A stretch of DNA of 64,000 nt from Parvularcula sp. (GTDB taxonomy: Bacteria; Pseudomonadota; Alphaproteobacteria; Caulobacterales; Parvularculaceae). A model generated the notes under the pieces. The model was not told the origin of the DNA. It made no database searches and was given only the letters and a program-made list of their open reading frames with translations. A program made the position numbers and the translations under genes. The stretch covers positions 62,001 through 126,000 of the forward strand of contig PAIP01000062.1 in NCBI GenBank assembly GCA_002704915.1. The letters run 5' to 3'. This document shows positions 50,235 through 58,675 of this stretch, piece by piece; the first letter of the stretch is position 1, and every line of letters begins with the position of its first letter.

Positions 50235-50449
50235 AGATTGCTCTGTGAGGCTGGCGCCCTCGTAATCCTCTGACGCGTCTCAAGTTCAGCGTAACCAGAG
50301 CGCCACAAAGTCTCGCAAGAGGCGCCAGAAAAAGGATGTGCAGACAATGCGTTAGGTGACCAAGGGCGCCAACCCTTAAATCTTGCCCTCCGGGTCCGCT
50401 TTTTACCCCCTTGCAAATCCTTCCAACGCCTTGCGAGCCTTCCAATCAT
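50231..50449 (-). CDS. 72-residue basic protein coupled to traF and relaxase
   Basis: Begins MIGRLARRWKDLQGGKKRTR and ends RITRAPASQSNL; very rich in Arg and Trp, with no known family. Both ends overlap neighbours as ATGA: its start lies in the traF-type stop, and its stop in the relaxase start. GGAG lies 6 bases before the ATG. This double coupling makes it a likely real gene. The basic composition suggests nucleic-acid contact, possibly in the relaxosome. Confidence 0.65.
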   Translation of the reverse strand: MIGRLARRWKDLQGGKKRTRRARFKGWRPWSPNALSAHPFSGASCETLWRSGYAELETRQRITRAPASQSNL

Positions 50450-50946
50450 GACTTGCTCCATAGAAGCCGAGCCGAACCAGCAATATCTTGTCGGTGGGTT
50501 GCACCGAAATAGCGTCCATCCAATGAGTTGGGATGGTCATTCAGGAGGAAGAATTCGTCCTCTTTGAGAGTGAAACAGCCGGTCCAGACCGGCAGTTCAC
50601 GTCCGAAACTATCTGCCTTCAGCGCCTCAGCAACGATCATATCATTGATCAAAATGGTCTCATTTTCACGGCAGATCATATCGCCCGGCAGGCCGCGAAC
50701 ACGCTTTATGAGCGGCCAATCCCGTCCGACATAGCCGCGTTGCTGCGCCCACAGCGCATCGGCGCTATCGGCTGAAACAACGGCCCACCTGTTCAGGGTG
50801 AGCGGCCCGTCGCCCAGCCAATAGAGGCCAATCGGTGCGCTGTTCGTCCGATTCCAGATAAGTTTTTCGGGGAGAGAGAGGACGCTGGAAGACAAAAGCG
50901 TAAGGCTTACACCGCCTGCGATAATGACCCAAAATCTGCGTGTCAT
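50446..50946 (-). CDS. traF: TraF-type S26 signal peptidase
   Basis: The 166-residue protein has an N-terminal membrane helix (FWVIIAGGVSLTLLSSSVLS), the catalytic Ser in RTNSAPIGLYWLG and the Lys in LIKRVRGLPGDMI, followed by LNDHPNSLDGRYFGA. It is the conjugation-specific peptidase that matures or cyclises the TrbC pilin in RP4-type systems. Its start overlaps the AlpA-like stop as ATGA. Confidence 0.94.
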   Translation of the reverse strand: MTRRFWVIIAGGVSLTLLSSSVLSLPEKLIWNRTNSAPIGLYWLGDGPLTLNRWAVVSADSADALWAQQRGYVGRDWPLIKRVRGLPGDMICRENETILINDMIVAEALKADSFGRELPVWTGCFTLKEDEFFLLNDHPNSLDGRYFGATHRQDIAGSARLLWSKS

Positions 50947-51170
50947 TTTTTCACGCGGGTGGCGCTGTCGCGATAGGTGCGCCGCTCTGACCAGTCGTTT
51001 AGATCGTCGATATGATAAAAGACCAGACCGCCATGTTTACGGTAATTCGGCCCGCCGCCTGCCCAGCGATAATGCTCCAAAGTCGAGCGCGTCAGGCCTA
51101 AATATTCTGCTGCTTCCGTCGCTCGTAGAAAGGGGCTGTTTCGGTTCCCACTGCTGTTTTGAACTTCCAT
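50943..51170 (-). CDS. AlpA-like/excisionase-type HTH protein
   Basis: The 75-residue protein has a MerR/HTH_17-type domain: PFLRATEAAEYLGLTRSTLE, then HYRWAGGGPNYRKHGGLVFY and HIDDLNDWSERRTY. It is a DNA-binding regulator or excisionase-type protein common at this position in alphaproteobacterial ICEs. It heads the four-gene coupled set AlpA-like, traF, 72-residue protein, relaxase. It may control transfer or direct excision. Confidence 0.88.
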   Translation of the reverse strand: MEVQNSSGNRNSPFLRATEAAEYLGLTRSTLEHYRWAGGGPNYRKHGGLVFYHIDDLNDWSERRTYRDSATRVKK

Positions 51171-51282
51171 AATTGTCTCCTAATCATCCGTGTCGGGATG
51201 CAGGGGAGCTTGCGGAACTCTGCGAGGGTTTGAGAGAGTCGCTTTCGGGTTCGGCGAAATCGACACCCCACCAGCGGGTGCC

Positions 51283-52089
51283 TCAAAGCAGTTTCAGATA
51301 GTCTTTTTCCATCAGGTTTCGGCCTTTTTTAATGAGGCGACGTGTACGCGATTTGTAGGAATGGACACCGTCATTCCAATCCTCATAGACAAGTTTTGCA
51401 CCAAATAGCACGGCCGCGATCTCGCGCTGAGACGCGCCGGAAAGCCATCCATCGAGAGCTGTGAGCGCTTGGCGAAGCTTTATCGGAGCATATCCCCGGC
51501 GCGGTTTTGCATCAAAATGAAGCCCAGAGCAGAAGCGTGCGAACTGATCAAAACACTCCACCTTCTGCAGCATTCGTGCGCCTGCGCCGACCTTCAAGGT
51601 AAGATATATCCCAAGTGGTAGCGGCGCGGAGGGTGCATTGATCGCAATTTGCGCCGCGTAGCCTCGTGCCGCAATGGCAAGTTTGGTGCGCCGCCCAGGT
51701 GATATCAGAATCGACTTCTTTCCTGGTAGACTCGGTAGAGATAATTGCTCATCTGATTGAGCAAACCTCGACCCCAATTCGCCAGCTGCGTCGAGATTCG
51801 ATGTCATGATATGGGGAAGCCAAAAGAGCGGCGTTTCATAGGCGGAAAGTCGCGGATCAGGCAGAAACTGTAATCCAAACTGCTCAGACTGCTGACAAGG
51901 TAAGCGTAAACGGAAAAGCTGACTTCCGTCTGACCTCATTATCGAAACCGGTCGGGTCTTGAGCATGCGATAAGTGCGTAGCAGTTCTGGATCGCGGCGT
52001 TTGAATTCCCATGCCCAGCCGGAATATGACAGCCACATTAGACGATCGAAATAGCGCTTTGTGTATCCCCAGCCATAGGTTGCCGGCAT
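51283..52089 (-). CDS. DUF6499/DUF2285 domain protein (ICE backbone)
   Basis: The 268-residue protein has an N-terminal DUF6499 pattern (WGYTKRYFDRLMWLSYSGWA, then WEFKRRDPELL). The C-terminal DUF2285 helical domain reads ALTALDGWLSGASQREIAAV, then LFGAKLVYEDWNDG and SRTRRLIKKGRNLMEKDYLKLL. The middle (LPHIMTSNLDAAGELG, then GIYLTLKVGAG) is variable. It is a hallmark of this ICE class and probably a DNA-binding regulator of transfer. It was first considered as a replication initiator, but it lacks any RepA or Rep-type motif. Confidence 0.88.
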   Translation of the reverse strand: MPATYGWGYTKRYFDRLMWLSYSGWAWEFKRRDPELLRTYRMLKTRPVSIMRSDGSQLFRLRLPCQQSEQFGLQFLPDPRLSAYETPLFWLPHIMTSNLDAAGELGSRFAQSDEQLSLPSLPGKKSILISPGRRTKLAIAARGYAAQIAINAPSAPLPLGIYLTLKVGAGARMLQKVECFDQFARFCSGLHFDAKPRRGYAPIKLRQALTALDGWLSGASQREIAAVLFGAKLVYEDWNDGVHSYKSRTRRLIKKGRNLMEKDYLKLL

Positions 52090-52210
52090 CTTTCTTCCCC
52101 AACAAAATAGGGCGATGCCGGTAGGCTATTGCTTGAGCGGCCCACCGAAGGTCGCCCTGATTATCATCATCGGTTCACGCAAGAAGTGCGCCATAACGTT
52201 GCTTCAAAAG

Positions 52211-52245
52211 GAGAAAACCGCCCTGGAGACGATCTCCAGAGCGGT
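52211..52245 (-). terminator. Rho-independent terminator after the DUF736 gene
   Basis: A hairpin of 12 paired positions (arms around CTGGAGA/TCTCCAG extended by ACCGC/GCGGT, one mismatch, loop of three) starts 23 bp after the DUF736 stop at 52268. On the minus strand it is followed by TTTTCTCCTTTT. Good match to an intrinsic terminator. Confidence 0.8.
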
Positions 52246-52267
52246 GAGTTGGGGTTTTGCCTTAACC

Positions 52268-52591
52268 CTAATCGCGGGGGTTCCAAAGGATGACGTGGCG
52301 ACCATTCTTGCCTTTGACGGGGGCGAGACTTGCGTAGATTTTGCGCGGTCCGATCTGCGGGTCTGCAAGGGTGATTGAGACATACTCGCGCCCTGAAGCT
52401 TTGGCATTTCTAATCCATCCGCCGCCAATTTCGGTCGAGGTCTCACCGGCGAAGATGCGGTAGTCCGGCTGACCGTCTGTGGCTTTGTCCGCGTTCTTCT
52501 CGATACGGATCGAGGCGGAGAGGTTCATCATTGCGAGTGCGCCTTCAAAGCCGGTCTTAGTTTCGCTGACATATCCGAGTGCGTTGGCCAT
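52268..52591 (-). CDS. DUF736 family protein, second copy
   Basis: The 107-residue protein starts MANALGYVSETKTGFEGALA and shows PDYRIFAGETSTEIGGGWIR and a terminal NGRHVILWNPRD. This is a DUF736 fold like the copy at 12105-12407 but clearly diverged. It is monocistronic, with a strong terminator directly downstream. Role in the ICE unknown. The start at 52591 is the family start; an extended frame upstream to 52771 has no matching residues. The 293 bp upstream (52592-52884) contain no further gene. Confidence 0.88.
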   Translation of the reverse strand: MANALGYVSETKTGFEGALAMMNLSASIRIEKNADKATDGQPDYRIFAGETSTEIGGGWIRNAKASGREYVSITLADPQIGPRKIYASLAPVKGKNGRHVILWNPRD

Positions 52592-52884
52592 GGTGTTTTT
52601 CCTTTCGTTTCCATGTGTCTCGGGCGACACCTTGTGCCCGTCGACGCCGGACCTTTCGGACGGCGCAGGACTGGCCTGAACCCGAAGGGGCAAAACGAAA
52701 GTGAAGCATCGGCCCGCCGAAGAATTTTGCTGCGCGAGGAGCCGCCAAGCGGCGGGGAAAATTCTTCGCACGTGCCGGTTTCAAGGACTGACAGGCGTCG
52801 TCCAGGTCATGCGACATGAGACGGGACTAACGGGGCGAACTGACTATCGGTGAGAAAAGGATACGTTCCTCGCAATCTTTCGGA

Positions 52885-53451
52885 TTATTGGCTCCAGAAC
52901 ACATGGGTTCGATCAAAGCCCGTCTGGAAAACCATGATCTCGCCACTCAGAACCATGTCGCGCGCCAGTGCCTGCCAGTCGATATAGTAGCGGAGCGACT
53001 CCGGAACCTCGGAGCCGGTCTCCTCGTGCAGGCTCTCAGCAAACTCTGCGGCGCTGAGATATTCGCCTGCATATTCGTCAAAGGCGGAGCGTGCCTCGTC
53101 GAGATCATCGCCGAAATGGCTTAGGAGTTTGCCGCCAAGTTCGCCATGCTCCTCGATAAAATCTGCAAGGTCACACACGGTTTTGAATGAGGCGTATTCG
53201 GAAAGGTTCGCGCCTTCAAAACCATCATAATCGTGGATGGCCCACTCTTCCGCGTTCGGTATTGGTGATGCGGCGAGCATGGTGCGGACTGCATCCATGA
53301 TCTCGTCGGGCGTGGTCGCATCGATCCAGCATCCATGCAGACAACCATTATTGTAAGCGGCAAGGCAGGCCACGTAGATGCGAGGTTTCTCGGGCAACGC
53401 GGGTGCTGCGGTCTCCGCAAGGGCTACAGTGTTGGCAAGTTGGTTAGCCAT
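52885..53451 (-). CDS. ardA: ArdA-type antirestriction protein
   Basis: The 188-residue protein contains PRIYVACLAAYNNGCLHGCW, EEWAIHDYDGFEG, FKTVCDLADFIEEHG and DEYAGEYLSAAEFAESLHEE, an unmistakable ArdA pattern. ArdA is an acidic DNA mimic that blocks type I restriction enzymes when conjugative DNA enters a new cell. High Asp/Glu content is in line. Located at the leading side of the backbone, as expected for early expression after transfer. The 267 bp upstream hold no gene. Confidence 0.95.
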   Translation of the reverse strand: MANQLANTVALAETAAPALPEKPRIYVACLAAYNNGCLHGCWIDATTPDEIMDAVRTMLAASPIPNAEEWAIHDYDGFEGANLSEYASFKTVCDLADFIEEHGELGGKLLSHFGDDLDEARSAFDEYAGEYLSAAEFAESLHEETGSEVPESLRYYIDWQALARDMVLSGEIMVFQTGFDRTHVFWSQ

Positions 53452-53718
53452 GTCTCGTCTCCTTTGCGCCGTCCAGCATTCTTTCCCGCATCAGGCGGGG
53501 GGTGGCGGCGAAAAGGTGCTCAGCCGGAGCGCGTAAGGGCGCCGGGCAAGGGGAAGCTGTAGGTATGATGCTTAAAGACGATCAGAGACGATAAAGTCCC
53601 GCCCCCTTGCGCGGTGACTGCGCTCTGATAGACGCACCGTCCGCCCACGCCCGTCTGATTGGAAGAAATATCGAGACGGAAAGACGTTAAAGAGACGGTT
53701 CCGATTTGCGCTTGCCGA

Positions 53719-54207
53719 TTACGTTCGAAGTGACCGTTGAAGTCTGGACCGGCGCTCGTCAGTGTCAACGTCAGAGAGGAATTCAAGGACTATCTGATTT
53801 TTTGTGGTGATTGTTCCGCCGTAAGACCGTATCCTGTCGAGCAATACAGTCGTGTGGTTTTTATCGACCGCATGGACTAGGTCGATCGCCACAAACACAT
53901 CGTAACCATCGGCCAGCAATGCAATAGCAATTTGCGTTACAGCATTCTCAAGCGAACCGCCGATAAGAATCATGGTGGATCTTCTCAGCTCGGAAACTGC
54001 TCGCACCGTCGTATGAACGGACTGGCGAATGGGTTCATCACGACCCGCCGTAAGGTCGAGATAAGGACAGTCCGTCGCAGCAACCAACTGTGTGACGGAC
54101 TTTTTCAGTTGTTTCGCGGACTCTGCGTTCTGCGCCAGGAAGTAAGGTTCAGCGACATACAAGAACGCGCACCTGTCCACTGAGAGAAGGGGTTCGATTG
54201 ACTTCAT
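53719..54207 (-). CDS. Isochorismatase-like protein, apparently without catalytic Cys
   Basis: The 162-residue protein resembles cysteine hydrolases: an N-terminal CAFLYVAEPYFLAQNAESAK, and a C-terminal STMILIGGSLENAVTQIAIA with LLADGYDVFVAIDLVHAVDK. In the family the second segment normally reads G-x-x-T-x-x-C-V; here Cys is replaced by Ala (ENAV). The usual N-terminal Asp of the catalytic triad is replaced too (LYVAEP). So it is likely a non-catalytic member or a decayed gene, though the frame is clean. Stands alone, between short non-coding gaps. Confidence 0.6.
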   Translation of the reverse strand: MKSIEPLLSVDRCAFLYVAEPYFLAQNAESAKQLKKSVTQLVAATDCPYLDLTAGRDEPIRQSVHTTVRAVSELRRSTMILIGGSLENAVTQIAIALLADGYDVFVAIDLVHAVDKNHTTVLLDRIRSYGGTITTKNQIVLEFLSDVDTDERRSRLQRSLRT

Positions 54208-54369
54208 TCTGTCAAGCGCCAGAGTTGTTTCAAAACAAAAATGAGTTGTTTGACTTTCAAAATCACAACACCAAATGACCGGATCGTAAAAAGCTCAAAA
54301 TCTGCGCGTTACTCAACCGTCGGAAAGGTTCTGATTGCAAAATCAGATCAACCTCTTCCGTCTTAGTTT

Positions 54370-54924
54370 TTAGTCAGCCGCATAACCCAACTCTTTCTCT
54401 ACTCGGATGGTTTCCGCGAGATGATGCTCGAAGCCAGGAAGTACTGCCTGAAGGTGCTCCTTAAACCGTTCGCTTGTCGATGCGGGAAGGAGCGTTGATC
54501 GGATCGCGGCGATTGCGTTTGTATGGAACACACGTTCATGGGCGAGATAGGCCCGATCGAACTCCGCACCGGAGAGCGTTTGCAACTGCGCCATTGCACC
54601 GTTGTGGCCCGCTGCCGCCTCGCTTTCAGCGTCTACTGTATATTCGACGCCTTCGGCGACGGCGATGTCTCGCGCCCACTGACGAACGGCGGAATGATCG
54701 CGCAGCACCATTACCGCAAGTTCGCGCACCTGGGTGTCGTGGCCTTTTACCGCGCCGAGACCGGCCGTCTCAATGTCGAAGCCGTTCAGCTGATCGTAAA
54801 TGGCGAAGATTTCGCTTTGGGAGAGTTGCGCTGTTGCGGTTGATTGTTCAGCCATCGCCGTTGCTGCGATCCCCTGAGAAAACAGAGCGGTGAGGGAAAG
54901 TAGAATAGACCTTACAGGTTTCAT
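54370..54924 (-). CDS. DUF4142 family secreted protein
   Basis: The 184-residue protein has a signal peptide (SILLSLTALFSQGIAATAMA). A ferritin-like helical DUF4142 domain follows: SQSEIFAIYDQLNGFDIETA, then LGAVKGHDTQVRELAVMVLR, DHSAVRQWARD and AYLAHERVFHTNAI. These are exported proteins of unknown function. The start at 54924 is set by the signal sequence. It lies just downstream of a secreted cupin gene on the same strand (26 bp between), probably one transcript. Confidence 0.85.
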   Translation of the reverse strand: MKPVRSILLSLTALFSQGIAATAMAEQSTATAQLSQSEIFAIYDQLNGFDIETAGLGAVKGHDTQVRELAVMVLRDHSAVRQWARDIAVAEGVEYTVDAESEAAAGHNGAMAQLQTLSGAEFDRAYLAHERVFHTNAIAAIRSTLLPASTSERFKEHLQAVLPGFEHHLAETIRVEKELGYAAD

Positions 54925-54949
54925 TTTGAGCTCCAGTTTTATTCGTAGA

Positions 54950-55396
54950 TCAATCAGCCTTGGGAACGAAGTCGAATGCAGCATCTTGATAGATCGCCAT
55001 GACGCATTCGACGCCGCTCAAACATTCGCTCACATGGTCTATGTTGGCGGGTATGGCCCAGTGAGATCCGGCAGGCAGAATCTTTTTGGACTCGGGTTTG
55101 CCTGGGAGCCAATGCCGCGTGACGCCGGTAATAACGACGCCAACATAATCGGTGGAGTGTGTATGGACGGGCGTCACCATGCCGGCGGGGAACTTGATAT
55201 AGGTGATGTGCTGGCCATTGGTGAAATCTCCAGCGACCGGAGCCGCTTCCGGGCCGAAGGGTGTTTGCGCCCATTCTAGTTCATAGACGGCGGTATGAGA
55301 CTCTTTTGCAGGCTCCGCGTAAGCTAGTCCCACCGGTTGTAGGCAAGCCGCGAAAGAAAAAGCGAGAAGGTGAAGTGAATGCATGACTATTCTCAT
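54950..55396 (-). CDS. Secreted cupin-domain protein
   Basis: The 148-residue protein has a signal peptide ending GLAYAEP and one cupin barrel: ITYIKFPAGMVTPVHTHSTD, then YVGVVITGVTRHWLPGKPES and HWAIPANIDHVSEC. His residues in PVHTHS and the later HVSEC segment provide a metal site. Probably periplasmic, of the DUF4437-like cupin type. Substrate unknown. Start at 55396 or at an in-frame ATG four codons later; neither has a strong ribosome-binding site. Confidence 0.8.
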   Translation of the reverse strand: MRIVMHSLHLLAFSFAACLQPVGLAYAEPAKESHTAVYELEWAQTPFGPEAAPVAGDFTNGQHITYIKFPAGMVTPVHTHSTDYVGVVITGVTRHWLPGKPESKKILPAGSHWAIPANIDHVSECLSGVECVMAIYQDAAFDFVPKAD

Positions 55397-55412
55397 TTGG
55401 TTTGGATTGCGT

Positions 55413-56093
55413 TTAGGAGGCGTGCTTCAGGTGACCACGTTTCACCCATAGCCGGCAGCCCGATGGCGACTTGATGGAAAGTTCTTGGCCCGGCGGAAAG
55501 CGCAGCCATGTACCAGGGCCGCATTCAAAGTCGCCGTAAAGCAAACGCCCTTCGATCACAAAAATCTCTTCTCCGCCGGAACCATGGCGGTTCTCCCATA
55601 TCGTGCCGGGTGAGAATGATTCGACGACGACTGTCTCGTTTCTGTTTTGGAAAAGGAGCGCACGGGAAACGCCTCCGACTTCTGTCTCTTCAAACGAAAC
55701 TTCTTCAATGTGCTTGTGGACGGTTTCCTGGTCATCATCTCTAAACTGACGAAGCTTCACGAAGATGATGCATCCATCCTCCGTAAAGGGAGCGTGTTTG
55801 CTTCCTGGCGGATTGCGAACATAGGACCCGGCGCGAAAATCTCCGTCGCCGTCTGAGAACACACCAGACAAGACGAGATACTCTTCGCCCTTGTCGTGAA
55901 CATGCACGGGAAATGAACTTCCCGGCGCATAGCGAACGACCGAACTAGCCCGCGCGACCTCGGCGCCGTCCCGCTCCAAAAACCGACGATCGACGCCGGC
56001 CGTTGGCGATGGCGTCCAAGGCTGTTCGGCAGAGTGAACAACTGCTACTTTAGCAAGGTCTGCGTGAAGGCTTTCGGGGACGTGATAGGACAT
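55413..56093 (-). CDS. Bicupin protein, ChrR-like
   Basis: The 226-residue protein begins MSYHVPESLHADLAKVAVVH. It has two cupin units: PGSSFPVHVHDKGEEYLVLS with GSYVRNPPGSKHAP, then PGTIWENRHGSGGEEIFVIE with GTWLRFPPGQ. The first resembles the ChrR cupin anti-sigma output domain, but no N-terminal zinc anti-sigma domain is present. The start at 56093 has AGG 5 bases upstream and stands 8 bp after the SDR stop. The second gene of a short operon with the SDR gene. Confidence 0.82.
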   Translation of the reverse strand: MSYHVPESLHADLAKVAVVHSAEQPWTPSPTAGVDRRFLERDGAEVARASSVVRYAPGSSFPVHVHDKGEEYLVLSGVFSDGDGDFRAGSYVRNPPGSKHAPFTEDGCIIFVKLRQFRDDDQETVHKHIEEVSFEETEVGGVSRALLFQNRNETVVVESFSPGTIWENRHGSGGEEIFVIEGRLLYGDFECGPGTWLRFPPGQELSIKSPSGCRLWVKRGHLKHAS

Positions 56094-56100
56094 ACCAACC

Positions 56101-56808
56101 TCAAAAACGCTCATTGAACGGACGCATGTCGAATTCATGAGTCCACGCTTCCGGAGACTGTTTGATCAGGTGGATGTAGCTATTGGCGATGGCAGTCGCA
56201 TCAAGACAGTTTTCGCGCTTCACATTGAAACGTTCCTGGGCTTGCGGACCCCAGATGATGCCGTCGAGCACCGAATGGACAACATGAACGCCCTGAGGGC
56301 CAAATTCCCGAGCGAGCGATTGCGCGAGACCGCGCAATGCGAATTTCGCGGAGGCAAAGGCGGCGAAGCGAGGATTGCCTTTTAGAGCGGCGGTCGCGCC
56401 GGTGAAGATAATCGTGCCTTGTCCTGCGGCAAGCATGCCTGGAATGACGGCGCGCGCAGAAATCATCGCGCCGAAACAGGTTGCCATCCAGGAAGATTGA
56501 AAATCCTCCGGGGTCAGCTCAAGAAAGGGTTTCGGGATGAGTTGCATTGCATTGTAGATCAGAACCGTCGGCGCGCCATGCTCTTGCGAGACTGCCTCAA
56601 TGGTTTCTTCAACGCGCGCCGGATCGGTTAGATCGCATTCAAAGTGCGTGTAAGAACCATCAAGGTCGCTCAGGTCGACGGTCTTTGTTCGAGACAATCC
56701 CGCGACTGAGAACCCCTTCTCCGCGAGGGCGCGAACAAGCGCTTCGCCAAAGCCAGGCGCCATACCGGCAATGATGGCGGATTTATTTGTTTCGTTATCT
56801 GTTGTCAT
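56101..56808 (-). CDS. Short-chain dehydrogenase/reductase-like protein with altered active site
   Basis: The 235-residue protein has an SDR Rossmann fold: SAIIAGMAPGFGEALVRALA (GxxxGxG-like), TVLIYNAMQLIPKPFLEL (NAG-like) and FAAFASAKFALRGLAQSLAR. The catalytic Tyr of YxxxK is Phe (FASAK), and the Ser position reads FTGATA. So normal dehydrogenase chemistry is doubtful although the cofactor site looks present. The start at 56808 is preceded by GGAGG at 5 bases; 56859 is a longer alternative. Pairs with the downstream bicupin gene. Confidence 0.85.
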   Translation of the reverse strand: MTTDNETNKSAIIAGMAPGFGEALVRALAEKGFSVAGLSRTKTVDLSDLDGSYTHFECDLTDPARVEETIEAVSQEHGAPTVLIYNAMQLIPKPFLELTPEDFQSSWMATCFGAMISARAVIPGMLAAGQGTIIFTGATAALKGNPRFAAFASAKFALRGLAQSLAREFGPQGVHVVHSVLDGIIWGPQAQERFNVKRENCLDATAIANSYIHLIKQSPEAWTHEFDMRPFNERF

Positions 56809-56889
56809 TAGGACCTCCGACAAGCTCACTTCATTGTTTGAGCGGGTTGCGAACCGCAAAACCGCAAACCACTATTGCTGCAACCCGCC

Positions 56890-57501
56890 CTAGGCTTTCG
56901 CGCTCGGACGGACGGAGACGCGATCATGCCAGGACTTTAAGTTGAGGCAATCATCCGGAATCGGAACGCCGATGAACGTTGCGAAGTCGACGCCGCACAG
57001 GGCGGTGATATCGGCAAAGGAGAACGTCTCGCTGGCGATAAATGGCCGGGTTCCAAGTTCGCGGTCGAGCCAACGCATCGTCTCAACCACCCGAGACTTG
57101 TTCGCTTCGCCCCATTCTTGGTTTCGGTAACGGTCGGTCTCGCCTAAGCCATCCGTGGCATGATGAAAATAGGTCGTGGAGGCGCCGAGAAGGCCATCTT
57201 CAACGCGCCTTTGCCACATGGCGACGACGGCTTGCTCTTTCGGCGTTTCGCCGAGTAGGCGAGGTTCGGGCTGCGACGCTTCAAAGTAGCGTGCGATGGC
57301 GACAGACTCCGCAATGACCTCGCCGTTGTCCAGTTCAAGACAGGGCACGGCTTTGGACGGGTTGAGCTTGGCGAATTCGTCGCTGTATTGCTCGCCCTTG
57401 AATACATCGACTTGAGTACACTCAATGTCGATGCCTTTCTCAGCAAGGAACATTCGGATACGGCGCGGGTTCACCGCGCCAGCGCAATCGTGGAGTATCA
57501 T
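56890..57501 (-). CDS. Glutathione S-transferase family protein
   Basis: The 203-residue protein has the thioredoxin-like GST N-domain (NPRRIRMFLAEKGIDIECTQ, LNPSKAVPCLELDNGEVIAE, SVAIARYFEA) and a helical C-domain (WLDRELGTRPFIASETFSFA, DITALCGVDFATF). Conjugates or binds electrophiles with glutathione. It stands divergent from the LysR gene across a 101-bp gap and upstream of the SDR/cupin pair, so all may be one regulated unit. Confidence 0.9.
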   Translation of the reverse strand: MILHDCAGAVNPRRIRMFLAEKGIDIECTQVDVFKGEQYSDEFAKLNPSKAVPCLELDNGEVIAESVAIARYFEASQPEPRLLGETPKEQAVVAMWQRRVEDGLLGASTTYFHHATDGLGETDRYRNQEWGEANKSRVVETMRWLDRELGTRPFIASETFSFADITALCGVDFATFIGVPIPDDCLNLKSWHDRVSVRPSAKA

Positions 57502-57602
57502 GAACAGGCTCCGTGTTGGTTATCGGTTGCGATGAATGTACGGTTTGCGCTATTAATAGAGAAATTATATCTCGAAATATCACTAATAGTCAGTCGCTAT
57601 AA

Positions 57603-58532
57603 ATGAACTTAAATCAGCTCAGATACGCTTCGGCCGCAGCCGCTACGGCTTCTTTCAGTCGGGCGGCCGAACAGTGCCATGTCACCCAGCCTACCCTGTC
57701 CAATGGTATTGCTCAGTTAGAGGAGGAGCTTGGCGGCGCGTTGTTCGAGCGAACGACACGGAAAGTGGCGCTAACTTCCTTCGGCGAAGAGATCCTTCCA
57801 CTGATCGAAGCCGTGCTTCAAACGCAAGGCGAGTTGGAAGCGCGGGCGAAAGCGTTTTTCGACCCAGCGCACCAGCTTCTGCGTATCGGGCTTTCTCCTT
57901 TGATCGATATGCGCCTACTCACCCACGTGCTGGAACCGTACCGTGCAGAGTTTCCAGACGTCGATGTCTTTTTCAAAGAGTGTTTTCTCGACGACCTTGA
58001 TGAGCGAATGGAAAAGGGACAGATCGACGTCATGCTCTGTCCATTCTTGCCCCAGGAGAAATCGGCGCGCGGTGTCGCCGCGACTGAAATCTACAAAGAA
58101 AAGCTGCATTACCTGCCGGCGCGGTCTGTTGCGACGGCTCAAACGCAAGACGGCGCTGTCCTTCTGTCGAATATCGCTGACGACACTTTTATTCTGTCTC
58201 ATGACGGGTGCGGCCTCGCGACTGCAACGCGAACGATTTTTTCAAAAGCCGGCGTCAAACTGAAAGAATACGCCGGACACACCATGAGCTACCAGGTGAT
58301 GCAGGAATGGGCGGATTTAGGAATTGGCTCCACCATTCTTCCGGGCTCCCGCGTTTCAAAGGAATTTCGGGACAAGACATGTACCTTAATGCTGACGCCC
58401 AAAAAGCCGGCCTTAATCCGTATCGACGCGCTTTGGAAAAGGTCTTCTGCTTACCCTGATCATATCGAAGCATTTCACCGGCATTTGATTGAGCGCGCAC
58501 CTGGCCTCGCTCGCGGGGTTGCGACAGACTGA
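57603..58532 (+). CDS. LysR-family regulator, OxyR-like
   Basis: The 309-residue protein has a winged HTH (NQLRYASAAAATASFSRAAE, QCHVTQPTLSNGIAQLEEEL) and a type 2 periplasmic-binding effector domain. The segment ILSHDGCGLATATR places Cys203 near where OxyR has its peroxide-sensing Cys199, but no second Cys follows at the 208 position. It might sense an oxidant or electrophile by that single Cys. The divergent GST gene is the natural target. Confidence 0.9.
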   Translation: MNLNQLRYASAAAATASFSRAAEQCHVTQPTLSNGIAQLEEELGGALFERTTRKVALTSFGEEILPLIEAVLQTQGELEARAKAFFDPAHQLLRIGLSPLIDMRLLTHVLEPYRAEFPDVDVFFKECFLDDLDERMEKGQIDVMLCPFLPQEKSARGVAATEIYKEKLHYLPARSVATAQTQDGAVLLSNIADDTFILSHDGCGLATATRTIFSKAGVKLKEYAGHTMSYQVMQEWADLGIGSTILPGSRVSKEFRDKTCTLMLTPKKPALIRIDALWKRSSAYPDHIEAFHRHLIERAPGLARGVATD

Positions 58533-58675
58533 GATGCTGTGAGGATCGGCGGCCCTATGAGATGACTGCCAGTTTTGGCCATTGCAGGGAGTGGAGCTAA
58601 GCAGCCGGCGGCTCACTCTTCCAAATATAACTCAGAAACACTACCTAGATAGAATATAGTAGGTGGGTCGGCGAG

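Noticed and set aside
51283-52089. Replication initiator (RepA-like) protein
   Set aside because: The C-terminal pattern is DUF2285 and the N-terminal pattern DUF6499; no Rep motif or iteron array is visible.
53520-53786. 88-codon frame upstream of ardA on the minus strand
   Set aside because: It overlaps the isochorismatase-like gene in another frame and has no recognisable motif.
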